A stretch of DNA of 64,000 nucleotides from Labilithrix sp. Lineage in GTDB: Bacteria > Myxococcota_A > Polyangia > Polyangiales > Polyangiaceae. Location: the NCBI GenBank assembly GCA_019637225.1, contig JAHBWC010000011.1, forward strand, positions 1-64,000, given 5' to 3'. Below are positions 1-9,145 of this stretch, piece after piece (the first letter of the stretch is position 1; the number at the start of each line of letters is the position of its first letter). The notes under the pieces are model-generated. The model saw only the letters and a list, made by a program, of their open reading frames with translations, did not search any database and was not told where the DNA came from. A program made the translations under genes and the position numbers.

Positions 1-11
1 AGTGACGGCGC

Positions 12-2604
12 TCACTGGCAGGCCTCGCAGGTCTCGGGGTTCTCGAGCGAGCACGCGACGGCCGCGGCGTCCTTGGCCGCCTCTGCGGTCCCGGCGGCGG
101 CCCGGCGCGGCGGCGCCGACCTTCGCGGCTTCCGTCGCGGCCGACGGCGCGGGCGTCCAGCCGGCCGCGGCGCGCGGGTCGGCTTCGCTCGGCGCAGGCG
201 CCGCCGGCGACTCGACGGTGGCCTTCGCGATGCGCGTCGCGGGGCGCGAGCGCAGGTAGTACGTCGTCTTGAGCCCGCGCTTCCACGCGTAGAAGTACAT
301 GCTCGAGAGCTGGCCGATGTTGGGGCTCTCGATGAACAGGTTCAACGACTGGCTCTGATCGATGAACGCGCCGCGGTCGGCAGCCATGTCGATGAGCGAG
401 CGCATCGGGATCTCCCACGCCGTCCGGTAGATCGCGCGGAGCTCCGCCGGCAGCTCGTCGAGTGCCTGCACCGAGCCTTCGGCCAGCTTCAGGCGCGCGC
501 GCATCGCGTCGGTCCAGAGCCCGAGGCCCTTGAGCTCGGCGACGAGGTAGCGGTTCACCTGGAGAAAATCGCCGGAGAGCGTCTCGCGCTTGAAGAGGTT
601 CGAAACCTGCGGCTCGATGCACTCGTAGCACCCTGCGATCGACGCGATCGTCGCGGTCGGCGCGATGGCGACGATGAGCGAGTTCCGGAGCCCCTGCTCG
701 CGGACGCGCTGGCGAAGCGCCTCCCAGCGGGCGCCGTCCGCGGGCGCGACGCCCCACGCGTCGAACTGGAGCTCGCCGCGCGCCGCGCGCGTCTCGGCGA
801 AGGCCGGGTGAGCTCCCTTCTGCGCCGCGAGCTCGGTCGAGGCCGAGAGCGCGTGGAAGTAGACCTCCTCGGAGATGCGGCGGGAGAGCTCGCGCGCCTC
901 GGGCGCGTCGAAGGGCAGGCGCATCTGGAAGAACAGATCCTGCAGACCCATGAGCCCCAGGCCGACCGGCCGCCAGCGCTCGTTCGACGCGCGCGCCGAC
1001 GGGATGGCGTAGTAGTTGAGGTCGATCACCTGATCGAGCTGGCGGACCGCGACGCGCACGGTGCGCGCGAGCTTCTCCCAGTCGAGCTCCGCCCGCCCGC
1101 CGTCGGTCTTCACGTGACGTGAGAGGTTGATCGAGCCGAGATTGCACACGGCGGTCTCGCCCGCCGAGGTGACCTCGAGGATCTCGGTGCAGAGGTTCGA
1201 GAGGTGGACGACGCGCCCCGGCAGCGCGGTCTGGTTGCACGCCTTGTTGGACTTGTCCTTGAACGTCATCCAGCCGTTGCCGGTCTGGGCGAGCGTCCGC
1301 ATCATCCGCGCGTAGAGGTCGCGCGCCTTGACCTTCTTCTGGGCCAGGCCCTTGTCCTCGGCCTCGATGTACGCGGCCTCGAAGGCGTCGCCGAAGAGAT
1401 CCGGCAGCTGGGGGACCATCTTCGGATCGAAGAGGCTCCACTCGCCGTCGAGCTCGACGCGCCGCATGAACAGATCGGGGATCCAGTTCGCGAGGTTCAG
1501 GTTGTGCGTGCGGCTCGCCTCGTCGCCCGTGTTGTCGCGGAGCTCGAGGAACTCCTCGATGTCGGCGTGCCACGGCTCGAGGTAGACGCAGCACGCGCCC
1601 TTGCGCTTGCCGCCTTGGTTCACGGCCGACACCGACGCGTCGAGCGTCTTGAGCCACGGGACGATGCCGTTCGAGTGCCCGTTCGTGCTCTCGATGAGCG
1701 AGCCGCGCGAGCGCACGCGGTGGTAGGCGAGGCCGATGCCGCCGGAGAACTTCGAGAGCATCGCGACGTCGGCGTAGCGCTGGTAGATGGTCTCGAGGTG
1801 ATCGTCGGGCGAGTCGAGCAGAAAGCAGCTCGAGAGCTGCTCGTGCCGCGTGCCCGCGTTGAAGAGCGTCGGTGAGCTCGGCAGGTATGCGAGCGACGAG
1901 AACAGCTGGTAGAGCTCGACGGCCTCGCCCACCGTGTCCGAGAGCGCGCAGGCGATGCGCAGGAAGAACTGCTGCGGCGTCTCGAGGACGAGGCGCGTCT
2001 CCGGGTGCTTGAGCAGGTAGCGGTCGTAGACGGTACGGAGGCCGAAGTACTCGAATTCGCGATCGCGCTTCGGGTCGATGGCGTCGTTCAACTTGCGCGC
2101 GTTGGCGGCGACGAACTCGGCGAGGCGGTCGGCGACGAGGCCGAGGCGGTGACCGGCGGCGACCGACTGCGAGAACGACTGGATCTCCTGCCCGCGGACC
2201 TCCTTGTCGATGTACGTCGCGAGCAGGCGCGCCGCGAGCTTCGCGTACTCGGGCTCCTCGACGATGTACGCCGCGGCCGTCTGGATCGAGAGGCGATCGA
2301 GCTCGCTCGTCGTCGCGCCGTCGTACAGGCCGCTGATGGTCCGGGTCGCGATCCGCATCGCGTCGACGCCGCCGAGACCGGCCGCGCACCGGCCCACGGC
2401 GCGCACGATCTTGTCGAGGTTGACCGGCTCCTTGCGGCCGCTGCGCTTCGTGACGCGCATCGACGTCTCCGCGACCGCGCCGCTCTCGGGCTCGCTGTCC
2501 GGCGGGCAGCTCGGCGCGGGCGACGGGCGCACGGGCTCGTGCGTCGGGACGACCTGAGAGCGCAACGACGACGTGCCGTTGCTCGAGATCCGATCGATGT
2601 TCAT
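12..2604 (-). CDS. nrdA: Ribonucleoside-diphosphate reductase, class I, alpha subunit (3' frameshift in this sequence)
   Basis: Reduces ribonucleotides to deoxyribonucleotides in the cytosol together with a radical-generating beta subunit, presumably encoded beyond the left edge. Translating the minus strand from ATG at 2604 gives an N-terminal ATP-cone (about residues 40-130), then the catalytic barrel. SSCFLLD holds the first redox Cys, SNLCTEI the active-site Cys and Glu, and AVCNLGS the partner Cys; TTYYLRS near the C terminus carries the radical-transfer Tyr pair. The barrel resembles the eukaryote-like NrdA branch (NQGGKRKGA, YLEPWH). The C-terminal redox tail CSLENPETCEACQ followed by TGA (12-14) is present but in a different frame from the body. 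The body frame stays open to base 1, so a one-base indel must lie in the Ala/Pro linker, most likely around 85-125. This could be a sequencing error, a real mutation or recoding. About 864 residues if the frame is repaired. A cobalamin riboswitch precedes it. Confidence 0.93.
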
Positions 2605-2817
2605 GGCGTCTCCTCGGACAGGCCGCGCGCGAGACCCGCTCGCGCGCGGACGTTTCATCGCCGCACGTTCGAGTCGACCCTGTCCCCGCGGACGTCGAGC
2701 AGCGCGTGGAGGCGAATCGGACCGTGACGACGCGAGGCCAAACGGGCGCCGCACCGACGGACCTCTTCACCCTCCCACGAGGTGCTCAGGTCGAGCCGCC
2801 CCGGGTTTTCTCTCCCG

Positions 2818-3012
2818 GCGGCGGATGACAGGCAGGTTTTCGGACTTCGAGCGCGCCCGGACGACGCCGGCTTCCTACTGTCCGTCGCTTCCCGGCTCCC
2901 GGAGGAGCCAGTGCATGGCACGGAGGTCGTTCTCGTTTACCGCTGCGGGGCAGTCCCGGACTTGCACCGGGTTCCCTTGCGAGCCTGAGCGGATGCCCAG
3001 GCGCCAGTCACG
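2818..3012 (-). promoter_or_regulatory. Cobalamin (B12) riboswitch upstream of nrdA
   Basis: Read on the minus strand, the segment contains the conserved core AAGGGAACCCGGTGCAAGTC at about 2980-2961, followed directly by CCGGGACTGCCCCGC. The 3' B12 box AGTCCGAAAACCTGCCTGTC lies near 2850-2825, just before ATCCGCC. These are the hallmark blocks of the AdoCbl riboswitch class. A GC-rich inverted repeat just downstream (about 2797-2824, arms CCGGG and CCCGG) could be part of the expression platform. It has no U-run, so control may be translational or by long-range pairing. The leader ends about 200 nt before the nrdA ATG. B12 repression of class I reductases in genomes that also carry a B12-dependent class II enzyme is known, for example in Streptomyces. 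Confidence 0.93.
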
Positions 3013-3018
3013 ACCCAC

Positions 3019-3048
3019 TAGATACAGGGTCTCGTTCGTTCAGGTCAA
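3019..3048 (-). promoter_or_regulatory. Sigma70-like promoter of the nrdA riboswitch leader
   Basis: On the minus strand, TTGACC (3048-3043) and TATCTA (3024-3019) are separated by 18 bases. The predicted start, near 3012, falls exactly where the riboswitch begins. Prediction only. The interval from here to the MFS start at 3232 holds no other feature I can support. Confidence 0.65.
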
Positions 3049-3231
3049 CAAGATGTTGTAGGATCGCGGTTCACCAACGTTTCCCAGGAGTTGCTTGCCA
3101 CGCCGCGTCTACTGAGCGCGCGTACACCGTCGAAGACCGCGCGGCGTCACCCCTGCGGGCCCCCTTCCTCCCTTCCCTCCTTCCTGTGACTCTCTCGCGC
3201 ACGCTCGCCCCGACGGCTGCGCGCGAACGAA

Positions 3232-4572
3232 ATGCAGAAGACCTCTCTCGCCATCGCGTCCGCCGGCGCCTTCGTCGCGGCGCTCAGCACGAGCCTCGTC
3301 GCGGTCTCGGCGCCCGTGATCGCGCGCGACCTCGCGGCGACGCCCGCCGACGTGAGCTGGGTGCTCTCCGCCTACCTCCTCGCGGTGAGCTCGCTGCTCG
3401 CGCTCGCCGGCAAGCTCGCCGACGTCCTCGGGAGGAAACGCGTGTACCTTACAGGCTTCGTCTTCTTCGTCGCGGGCGCGGCGATGTGCGCCGCGGCGAG
3501 GGACCTCTTCGCCCTCGTCGGCGCGCGCGTCTTGCAAGGCGCCGGCGCGGCGATGCTGATGGCCGTCGGGCCCGCGATCGTCACGCGCGCCGTCCCGCCG
3601 GCAGCGCGCGCGCGCAGCCTCGGCATCCAGCTCGCGGCGACGTACCTCGGGTTGACGCTCGGCCCGAGCGCGGGCGGACTCCTCGCGGCGGAGATCGGCT
3701 GGCACGCCGTCTTCGTGACGATCGCCGGCGCCGGAGCGATCGGCCTCGCGGTCTCGATCGCGCGCCTCCCGGCGGATACGCCGAACGATCGCGCCTCGCT
3801 CGGCCTCGGCGCGCTCGACCTGCCGGGCGCTGCGCTCTTCGCGCTCGGCCTCTCCGCCCTCTTGGTCGCCTTGAAGCGAACGCACGAGGACGGCTGGACG
3901 GGTCGGCCCGTGCTCCTCGTCGGCGCGCTCTCGCTCGTCACCTTCGCGATCTTCGCGCGCCATTGCGCGCTCCACGCCTCGCCGCTGTTGCCGCTCGGGC
4001 TCTTCCGGAAGCCGGCGTTCGCGTTCGGCGTGCTCGGCGCGACCTTGCTCTACGCGGTCACGTTCATGCTCGCGTACCTCCTGCCGTTCCAGCTCCAGCG
4101 CCACGCGGGGCTCTCTCCCGCGCACGCAGGCCTGTTCATGACGGCGCAGCCGGCGACGATGGCCGTCGTCGCGCCGCTGAGCGGCGCCATCGCCGATCGC
4201 TGGGGACCGCGGGTCCCGAGCGCCGCGGGCATGCTCGCGATCGCCGGCGGGATGGCGGCGGTCGCCTCGAGCAGCGGAGCGCCGGACACGCGCCTCGTCC
4301 TCTCGCTTGCGCTCGTCGGCGTCGGCGCGGGGCTCTTCGTGGCGCCGAACACCGCCCTCGTGATGGGCGCCGCGCCGCGCGAGCGCCAGGCGACCGCCGC
4401 CGCCATGGCCGCGACCGCGCGCAACGTCGGCATGGCGCTCGGCATCGCCGTCGCCGCGTCCCTCGACCGCTCGATCGGCTTTCGCGGCGCGCTCTTCGTC
4501 GCCACCGGCCTCGGCGTGCTCGGCGCGCTCGTCGGCGTCGTCCGTCCGGTGGCGGCGTCCGGAGCCGCTTGA
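3232..4572 (+). CDS. MFS transporter, DHA2 (EmrB/QacA-like) drug exporter family
   Basis: 446-residue inner-membrane transporter, predicted to expel small hydrophobic compounds by proton antiport. The N-terminal half has the family pattern: DVSWVLSAYLL in helix 2, then GKLADVLGRKRVY (motif A, loop 2-3), then GARVLQGAGAAMLM (motif B). LGLTLGPSAGGLLA is the antiporter motif C. At 446 residues it is shorter than many 14-helix DHA2 proteins, so the helix number is uncertain. The start is the ATG after a stop-rich leader. The gene diverges from nrdA and is followed 13 bp later by a rhodanese. The substrate cannot be told from sequence. Confidence 0.88.
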   Translation: MQKTSLAIASAGAFVAALSTSLVAVSAPVIARDLAATPADVSWVLSAYLLAVSSLLALAGKLADVLGRKRVYLTGFVFFVAGAAMCAAARDLFALVGARVLQGAGAAMLMAVGPAIVTRAVPPAARARSLGIQLAATYLGLTLGPSAGGLLAAEIGWHAVFVTIAGAGAIGLAVSIARLPADTPNDRASLGLGALDLPGAALFALGLSALLVALKRTHEDGWTGRPVLLVGALSLVTFAIFARHCALHASPLLPLGLFRKPAFAFGVLGATLLYAVTFMLAYLLPFQLQRHAGLSPAHAGLFMTAQPATMAVVAPLSGAIADRWGPRVPSAAGMLAIAGGMAAVASSSGAPDTRLVLSLALVGVGAGLFVAPNTALVMGAAPRERQATAAAMAATARNVGMALGIAVAASLDRSIGFRGALFVATGLGVLGALVGVVRPVAASGAA

Positions 4573-4585
4573 TACGGTGGCACCG

Positions 4586-4945
4586 ATGAGCCTCGAACGC
4601 ATCTCGCCCGCCGAAGCGCACGCCAAGATGACCGCCGAGGGCTTCACCTACGTCGACGTGCGCACCCCCGAGGAGTTCGCCGAGGGCCGCCCCGCCGGCG
4701 CGGTCAACGTCCCGCTCGGAGACGACTTCGTCCGAGCGATGGAAGCGCGCTTCGCGAAGGACGCGCGCATCGTCGTCGGCTGCAAGGCCGGCGGGCGGAG
4801 CCTCCGCGCGGCCAACGCGCTCATCGCCGCGGGCTTCACCGGCGTGCTCGATCAGCGCGCCGGCTTCGACGGCTCGCGCGGCCCCTTCGGCGAGATCACC
4901 GAGCCCGGCTGGTCACGCGCCGGACTCCCGCAAGACATCGGCTGA
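4586..4945 (+). CDS. Single-domain rhodanese-like sulfurtransferase
   Basis: 119 residues, one rhodanese fold (PspE/GlpE size). DVRTPEEFAEGRPAGAVNVP is the characteristic N-terminal block and CKAGGRS carries the active-site Cys in a six-residue loop, the form that usually binds sulfur rather than phosphate. ATG at 4586 is preferred; a GTG at 4577 would add three residues. It begins 13 bp after the MFS gene and may be co-transcribed. The sulfur donor and acceptor are unknown. Confidence 0.9.
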   Translation: MSLERISPAEAHAKMTAEGFTYVDVRTPEEFAEGRPAGAVNVPLGDDFVRAMEARFAKDARIVVGCKAGGRSLRAANALIAAGFTGVLDQRAGFDGSRGPFGEITEPGWSRAGLPQDIG

Positions 4946-4954
4946 GCCGCGCGC

Positions 4955-6148
<1,194 letters not shown>

Positions 6149-6205
6149 TCCGCACTAGACTAGCCCAACTTCGCGCCGCCCTGCGGCCGATGTTAGGCTG
6201 AGCCC

Positions 6206-7018
6206 ATGCGCCCCTCCGCGGTCTTCCTCGGGTTCACGGCTGGCCTCGTCGCGCTGGCCGCCATCACCGCCGCCTGCGGAGACGACGACAGCGGCGGCGG
6301 CGCGCCCGCGGCCGACGGCGGCGACGCGCAGACGGACGCCCCGGTCGTCATCACGAACGACACCGAGTCGAAGCAGAGCGGCAAGATCATCCGCGCCCAG
6401 ACGGAAGACGAGGGCGTCGAGGGCGCCACGGTCACCGTCGCCGGCAAGACCGCGACGACGAACGCCGCCGGAGACTACGAGCTCCTCGTCCCACGCAACA
6501 CGCCCTACCGGATGACGGTCGCCAAGGAGGGCTTCTACAAGCTCCTCGAGCAGGAGTGGATCGTGAAGAAGGAGACGCTCGAGCGCGGCTCGACGAACCT
6601 CCTGCTCACGGCGACCGCGAACCTCCTCGCGGGCCTCCTCCCCGGACGCGATCCCGCGAAGGGGCTCGTCGTCGTGAAGGTCACCCCGTTGCCGCCCTGC
6701 ACGTCGGAGGAAGGCGCGACGCTCGCGATCGATCCCCCCGGCGACGCGAAGGTGGCCTACTTCTCCGGCTCGCTCCCCGACAGCCAGCAGAGCTCGGTGA
6801 AGGCCGGGGCCGCCTTCTCGGCGGCCTTCTACAACGTCGCCGTCGGCGTGCCGCTCAAGGTCGTCGTGAGCTCGTCCGAGTGCGCACAGGTCGCGTTCCC
6901 GGTCGACGTCGGCGACGTCACCTACACCGGTGTACTCGAAGCCGAGCCGGGCGACGCGCTCTCGTACTTCCGCGTCTACATCAAGGACGCCGCCATCCCC
7001 GACGCCGGCTCGGACTGA
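6206..7018 (+). CDS. Lipoprotein with carboxypeptidase-regulatory-like (CarboxypepD_reg) domain
   Basis: 270 residues. An N-terminal hydrophobic segment ends in a lipobox-like TAAC at about residue 24, then a Gly/Asp/Ala linker. Residues around 65-120 (GKIIRAQTEDEGVEGATVTV ... TTNAAGDYELLVPRNTPY) match the transthyretin-like beta-sandwich seen in secreted CarboxypepD_reg proteins. The rest has no domain I recognise. It is probably exported and lipid-anchored. It diverges from the kinase gene across 57 bp, so the two may share a promoter region. No enzymatic role is implied. Confidence 0.75.
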   Translation: MRPSAVFLGFTAGLVALAAITAACGDDDSGGGAPAADGGDAQTDAPVVITNDTESKQSGKIIRAQTEDEGVEGATVTVAGKTATTNAAGDYELLVPRNTPYRMTVAKEGFYKLLEQEWIVKKETLERGSTNLLLTATANLLAGLLPGRDPAKGLVVVKVTPLPPCTSEEGATLAIDPPGDAKVAYFSGSLPDSQQSSVKAGAAFSAAFYNVAVGVPLKVVVSSSECAQVAFPVDVGDVTYTGVLEAEPGDALSYFRVYIKDAAIPDAGSD

Positions 7019-7111
7019 TCGGCGCGCGCACGGCGGGCCCGGCGCGCGGGACGCGGCGACGACGCACGCGAACGGCGGTGCCCGGCGCCGCCGCCGTGCT
7101 AATCGAAGCGC

Positions 7112-7798
7112 GTGCTCCGCGCGGTCGTCTTCGACATGGATGGGCTCTTGATCGACTCGGAGCCCCTCTGGGTCCGCGCCGAGATCGAGGTGTTCGGCGG
7201 CGCAGGCGTCCCCCTGACGGAGGACGACTGCGCGCTCACGAAGGGGCTGCGCGTCGACGACGTCGTCGCGTACTGGCACGCGCGGCGCGGCTTCGACGCC
7301 GCGCCGGCGGACGTCGAGGCCCGCCTCGTCGCGCGCGTCGTCGAGCTCGTGCGCGCCGAGGGGCGCGCGCTCCCGGGCGTCGAGTCGGCGCTCGCGGCGG
7401 CGCGCTCCGAGAGCGGTCGCCGCATCGCGCTCGCTTCATCCTCGCCGACGCCGATCATCGAAGCCACGCTCCAGCGGCTCGGTCTCACGCGCACGTTCGA
7501 CGTCGTCGCCTCCGCCGAGAACGAGGCCCACGGAAAGCCGCATCCGGCGATCTTCCTCCGCACGGCGGCGCGCCTGGGCGTCTCGCCGCTCGAATGCGTC
7601 GTCGTCGAGGACTCGATGACCGGGGTGATCGCCGCGAAGGCCGCGCGCATGAAGTGCATCGCCGTCCCGTCGGACCTGCCGACGGGGCCGTCGGCGCCGC
7701 CGCGCGACGCGCGCTTCGTGCTCGCGGACGCGATCGTGGCCTCGCTCGCCGAGATGAGCTCGGCGCTGCTCGAGCGAGTCTCGGGCGACGTTCCTTGA
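7112..7798 (+). CDS. HAD-superfamily sugar phosphatase, YniC/HxpB-like
   Basis: 228 residues, beta-phosphoglucomutase-like HAD hydrolase. Motif I is FDMDGLLID at the N terminus (nucleophile Asp and acid/base Asp), motif II is LASSS, motif III Lys is in GKPHPAIF, and the motif IV acidic residue is in VVVEDSMTGV. The run MDGLLIDSEPLW and the ending FVLADA are very close to E. coli YniC (HxpB), which removes phosphate from hexose phosphates such as 2-deoxyglucose-6-phosphate. The start is GTG because the catalytic motif follows within nine residues and no nearer ATG exists. The real substrate is not shown by sequence. Confidence 0.9.
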   Translation: MLRAVVFDMDGLLIDSEPLWVRAEIEVFGGAGVPLTEDDCALTKGLRVDDVVAYWHARRGFDAAPADVEARLVARVVELVRAEGRALPGVESALAAARSESGRRIALASSSPTPIIEATLQRLGLTRTFDVVASAENEAHGKPHPAIFLRTAARLGVSPLECVVVEDSMTGVIAAKAARMKCIAVPSDLPTGPSAPPRDARFVLADAIVASLAEMSSALLERVSGDVP

Positions 7799-7822
7799 CC
7801 TGCGCGCGTTCGCGCGCCGCCG

Positions 7823-8389
7823 CTACTCTGGCTTCGCCCGGAACGTGATGACGTACTGGTCGACGGCGCGGTCGAGGATGCGGAGCGCGTCGAGCTCCGG
7901 CAGGCCCGCGACCTCGACGATCGTCTCGAGCGGCAAGAGGCCGTCGACGAAGCCGAGGATGTAGGCCGTCTTCGGATCCTCGATGAGCGGACCGAGCTCG
8001 GTGATCTTGCGGGAGAGCGACGGGACGCGCGTCATCGGCGCGAGCCTCGCGCGGAGGAAGGCGAGCTGCTGCTCGTCGTCGAGGGCCTCGACCTCGGAGT
8101 AGCGCACCGCGACCTCGACCTCGGGCGCGGAGTGGAGGCGGCCGCGCGGCGGAGTCGAGTCCATCAGCACCGAAGCGATGCGGGCCTCCTCGATGGCGAC
8201 CTCGTCGGTGATCGTCGGGAGCCGCTCGCGGCCGACGGTGTCCTCGGCGTAGCGCTCGACGTCGAACGCCGGCCTCACCGTCTCGCGTGGAATCGTTCCG
8301 GATTCGACCGCGCCCGGCGCTTCTTCCTCCGCACCGTCGGGCTCGTCGAGACCGGGCCGAGGTTTGATGTCACGAGACTCAGCGGGCAT
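7823..8389 (-). CDS. Hypothetical protein with C-terminal winged-helix-like region
   Basis: 188 residues. The first half is acidic and low in complexity (Glu/Asp/Pro/Arg) and probably disordered. The last 80 residues look folded: TAYILGFVDGLLPLETIVEV then a helix-rich ALRILDRAVDQYVITF. Similar 'one domain plus variable acidic head' proteins are frequent in myxobacteria, but I cannot name the family. GTG-ATG occur in tandem; ATG at 8389 is used here. No signal peptide. It lies between the HAD gene and a lipoprotein gene on the same strand, 29 bp downstream of the latter, so those two may form an operon. Confidence 0.7.
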   Translation of the reverse strand: MPAESRDIKPRPGLDEPDGAEEEAPGAVESGTIPRETVRPAFDVERYAEDTVGRERLPTITDEVAIEEARIASVLMDSTPPRGRLHSAPEVEVAVRYSEVEALDDEQQLAFLRARLAPMTRVPSLSRKITELGPLIEDPKTAYILGFVDGLLPLETIVEVAGLPELDALRILDRAVDQYVITFRAKPE

Positions 8390-8418
8390 CACAACAAGAC
8401 TACCACCGTTCGGGCTCG

Positions 8419-8964
8419 TCAGTCGTCCTCGTCACCGGTATCGCCCGTATCGACGTGGGTGTCGGCCCCCGGAGGCCGCCCACCTCGCCCCCGGCGGTCG
8501 GGCTCGGCCGCGGGCGGGGGCGCGCCGAGGCGGGTCCGGGCGCGGGCGCGCGGCCCGAGCGCGCTCACGAAGGAGCGGTCCGCGACGGGCTGCCCGGAGG
8601 CGTCTTTCCAGGTCGAGGGCGCAAAGAAGAGCTGCCCGTCCTCCTTCCGCCGGACGATCGTCCACCGCGCCAGCCGGGCGTGCGGCGGAGGGATGACCCA
8701 GGAGCCGAAGCGCCAGACGTAGCGGCCCCCGGACCATTCCCAGGAACCGTCGACCCAGACCGCGCCCTTCGACGGCGACGGGGGGATGAACTCGACGGGC
8801 GGCGTGCGGGGCGAGAACGGCACGGCGACGTAGTCGGAGACCACGACCTGCGCTGCGGCGGGCCGCGGCAGAGAGCTCGCGCAGCCCTCCGCGAGCGACG
8901 CGACGGCGACGAGCCCGACGAGGGCGGACGCGCGGCGGAGCACGGCGACGACGCGAACGCTCAT
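8419..8964 (-). CDS. Putative lipoprotein with WxxG(x)W beta-repeat (YXWGXW-like)
   Basis: 181 residues using the ATG at 8964, which places a clean signal peptide (Arg, then ALVGLVAVASLAEGC) at the N terminus; longer starts add only low-quality sequence. The Cys at about residue 27 is a likely lipidation site. VWVDGSWEWSGGRYVWRFGSW resembles the short aromatic repeats of outer-envelope YXWGXW proteins. The C terminus is Arg/Pro/Asp-rich. The start lies inside the left copy of the tamA direct repeat, so this promoter region once probably served a divergent tamA gene. Confidence 0.72.
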   Translation of the reverse strand: MSVRVVAVLRRASALVGLVAVASLAEGCASSLPRPAAAQVVVSDYVAVPFSPRTPPVEFIPPSPSKGAVWVDGSWEWSGGRYVWRFGSWVIPPPHARLARWTIVRRKEDGQLFFAPSTWKDASGQPVADRSFVSALGPRARARTRLGAPPPAAEPDRRGRGGRPPGADTHVDTGDTGDEDD

Positions 8965-9129
8965 CCGGCCTCGTACCTGCCGCCTGGCCCGAGGTGGTTG
9001 CGCGCGATGCCGCTCGTGGGCGGTAGCCGTCCTCATCCGTCGGTGGTCTCCGCAGCGGCGCTCGTCGCGCTCGCCGGTAGCGCATGTTACCGCGCGCCGG
9101 CCGGGAAGAAAGCCATCGACCGCGTCACG
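8959..9129 (+). repeat. Direct repeat, left copy (tamA 5' region)
   Basis: About 171 bp aligning with 15530-15699 at roughly 90% identity (around 14 mismatches and one one-base gap counted by eye). It covers some 48 bp upstream of the tamA-like start and about 41 codons. Homology stops sharply at 9129, next to the end of the GGDEF-EAL gene. Confidence 0.92.
9007..9129 (+). pseudogene. Truncated duplicate of the tamA-like gene (first ~41 codons)
   Basis: Reading from ATG 9007 gives MPLVGGSRPHP then ALVALAGSACYRAPAGKKAI, nearly the same as the intact gene at 15577 (MPLVSGSRPHP, ALVALGGSACYRVPAGKNAI). After IDRVT the similarity ends and no POTRA or barrel follows. Most differences in the coding part are codon-preserving or conservative, so it diverged from a working gene. 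It should not be functional on its own. Confidence 0.88.
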
Positions 9130-9145
9130 CGTCGTCGCGATGACC

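Noticed and set aside
73-1875. Plus-strand ORFs (73-1122 and 1204-1875) near the left edge
   Set aside because: They oppose conserved NrdA sequence with catalytic motifs; their composition is typical of antisense frames in GC-rich DNA.
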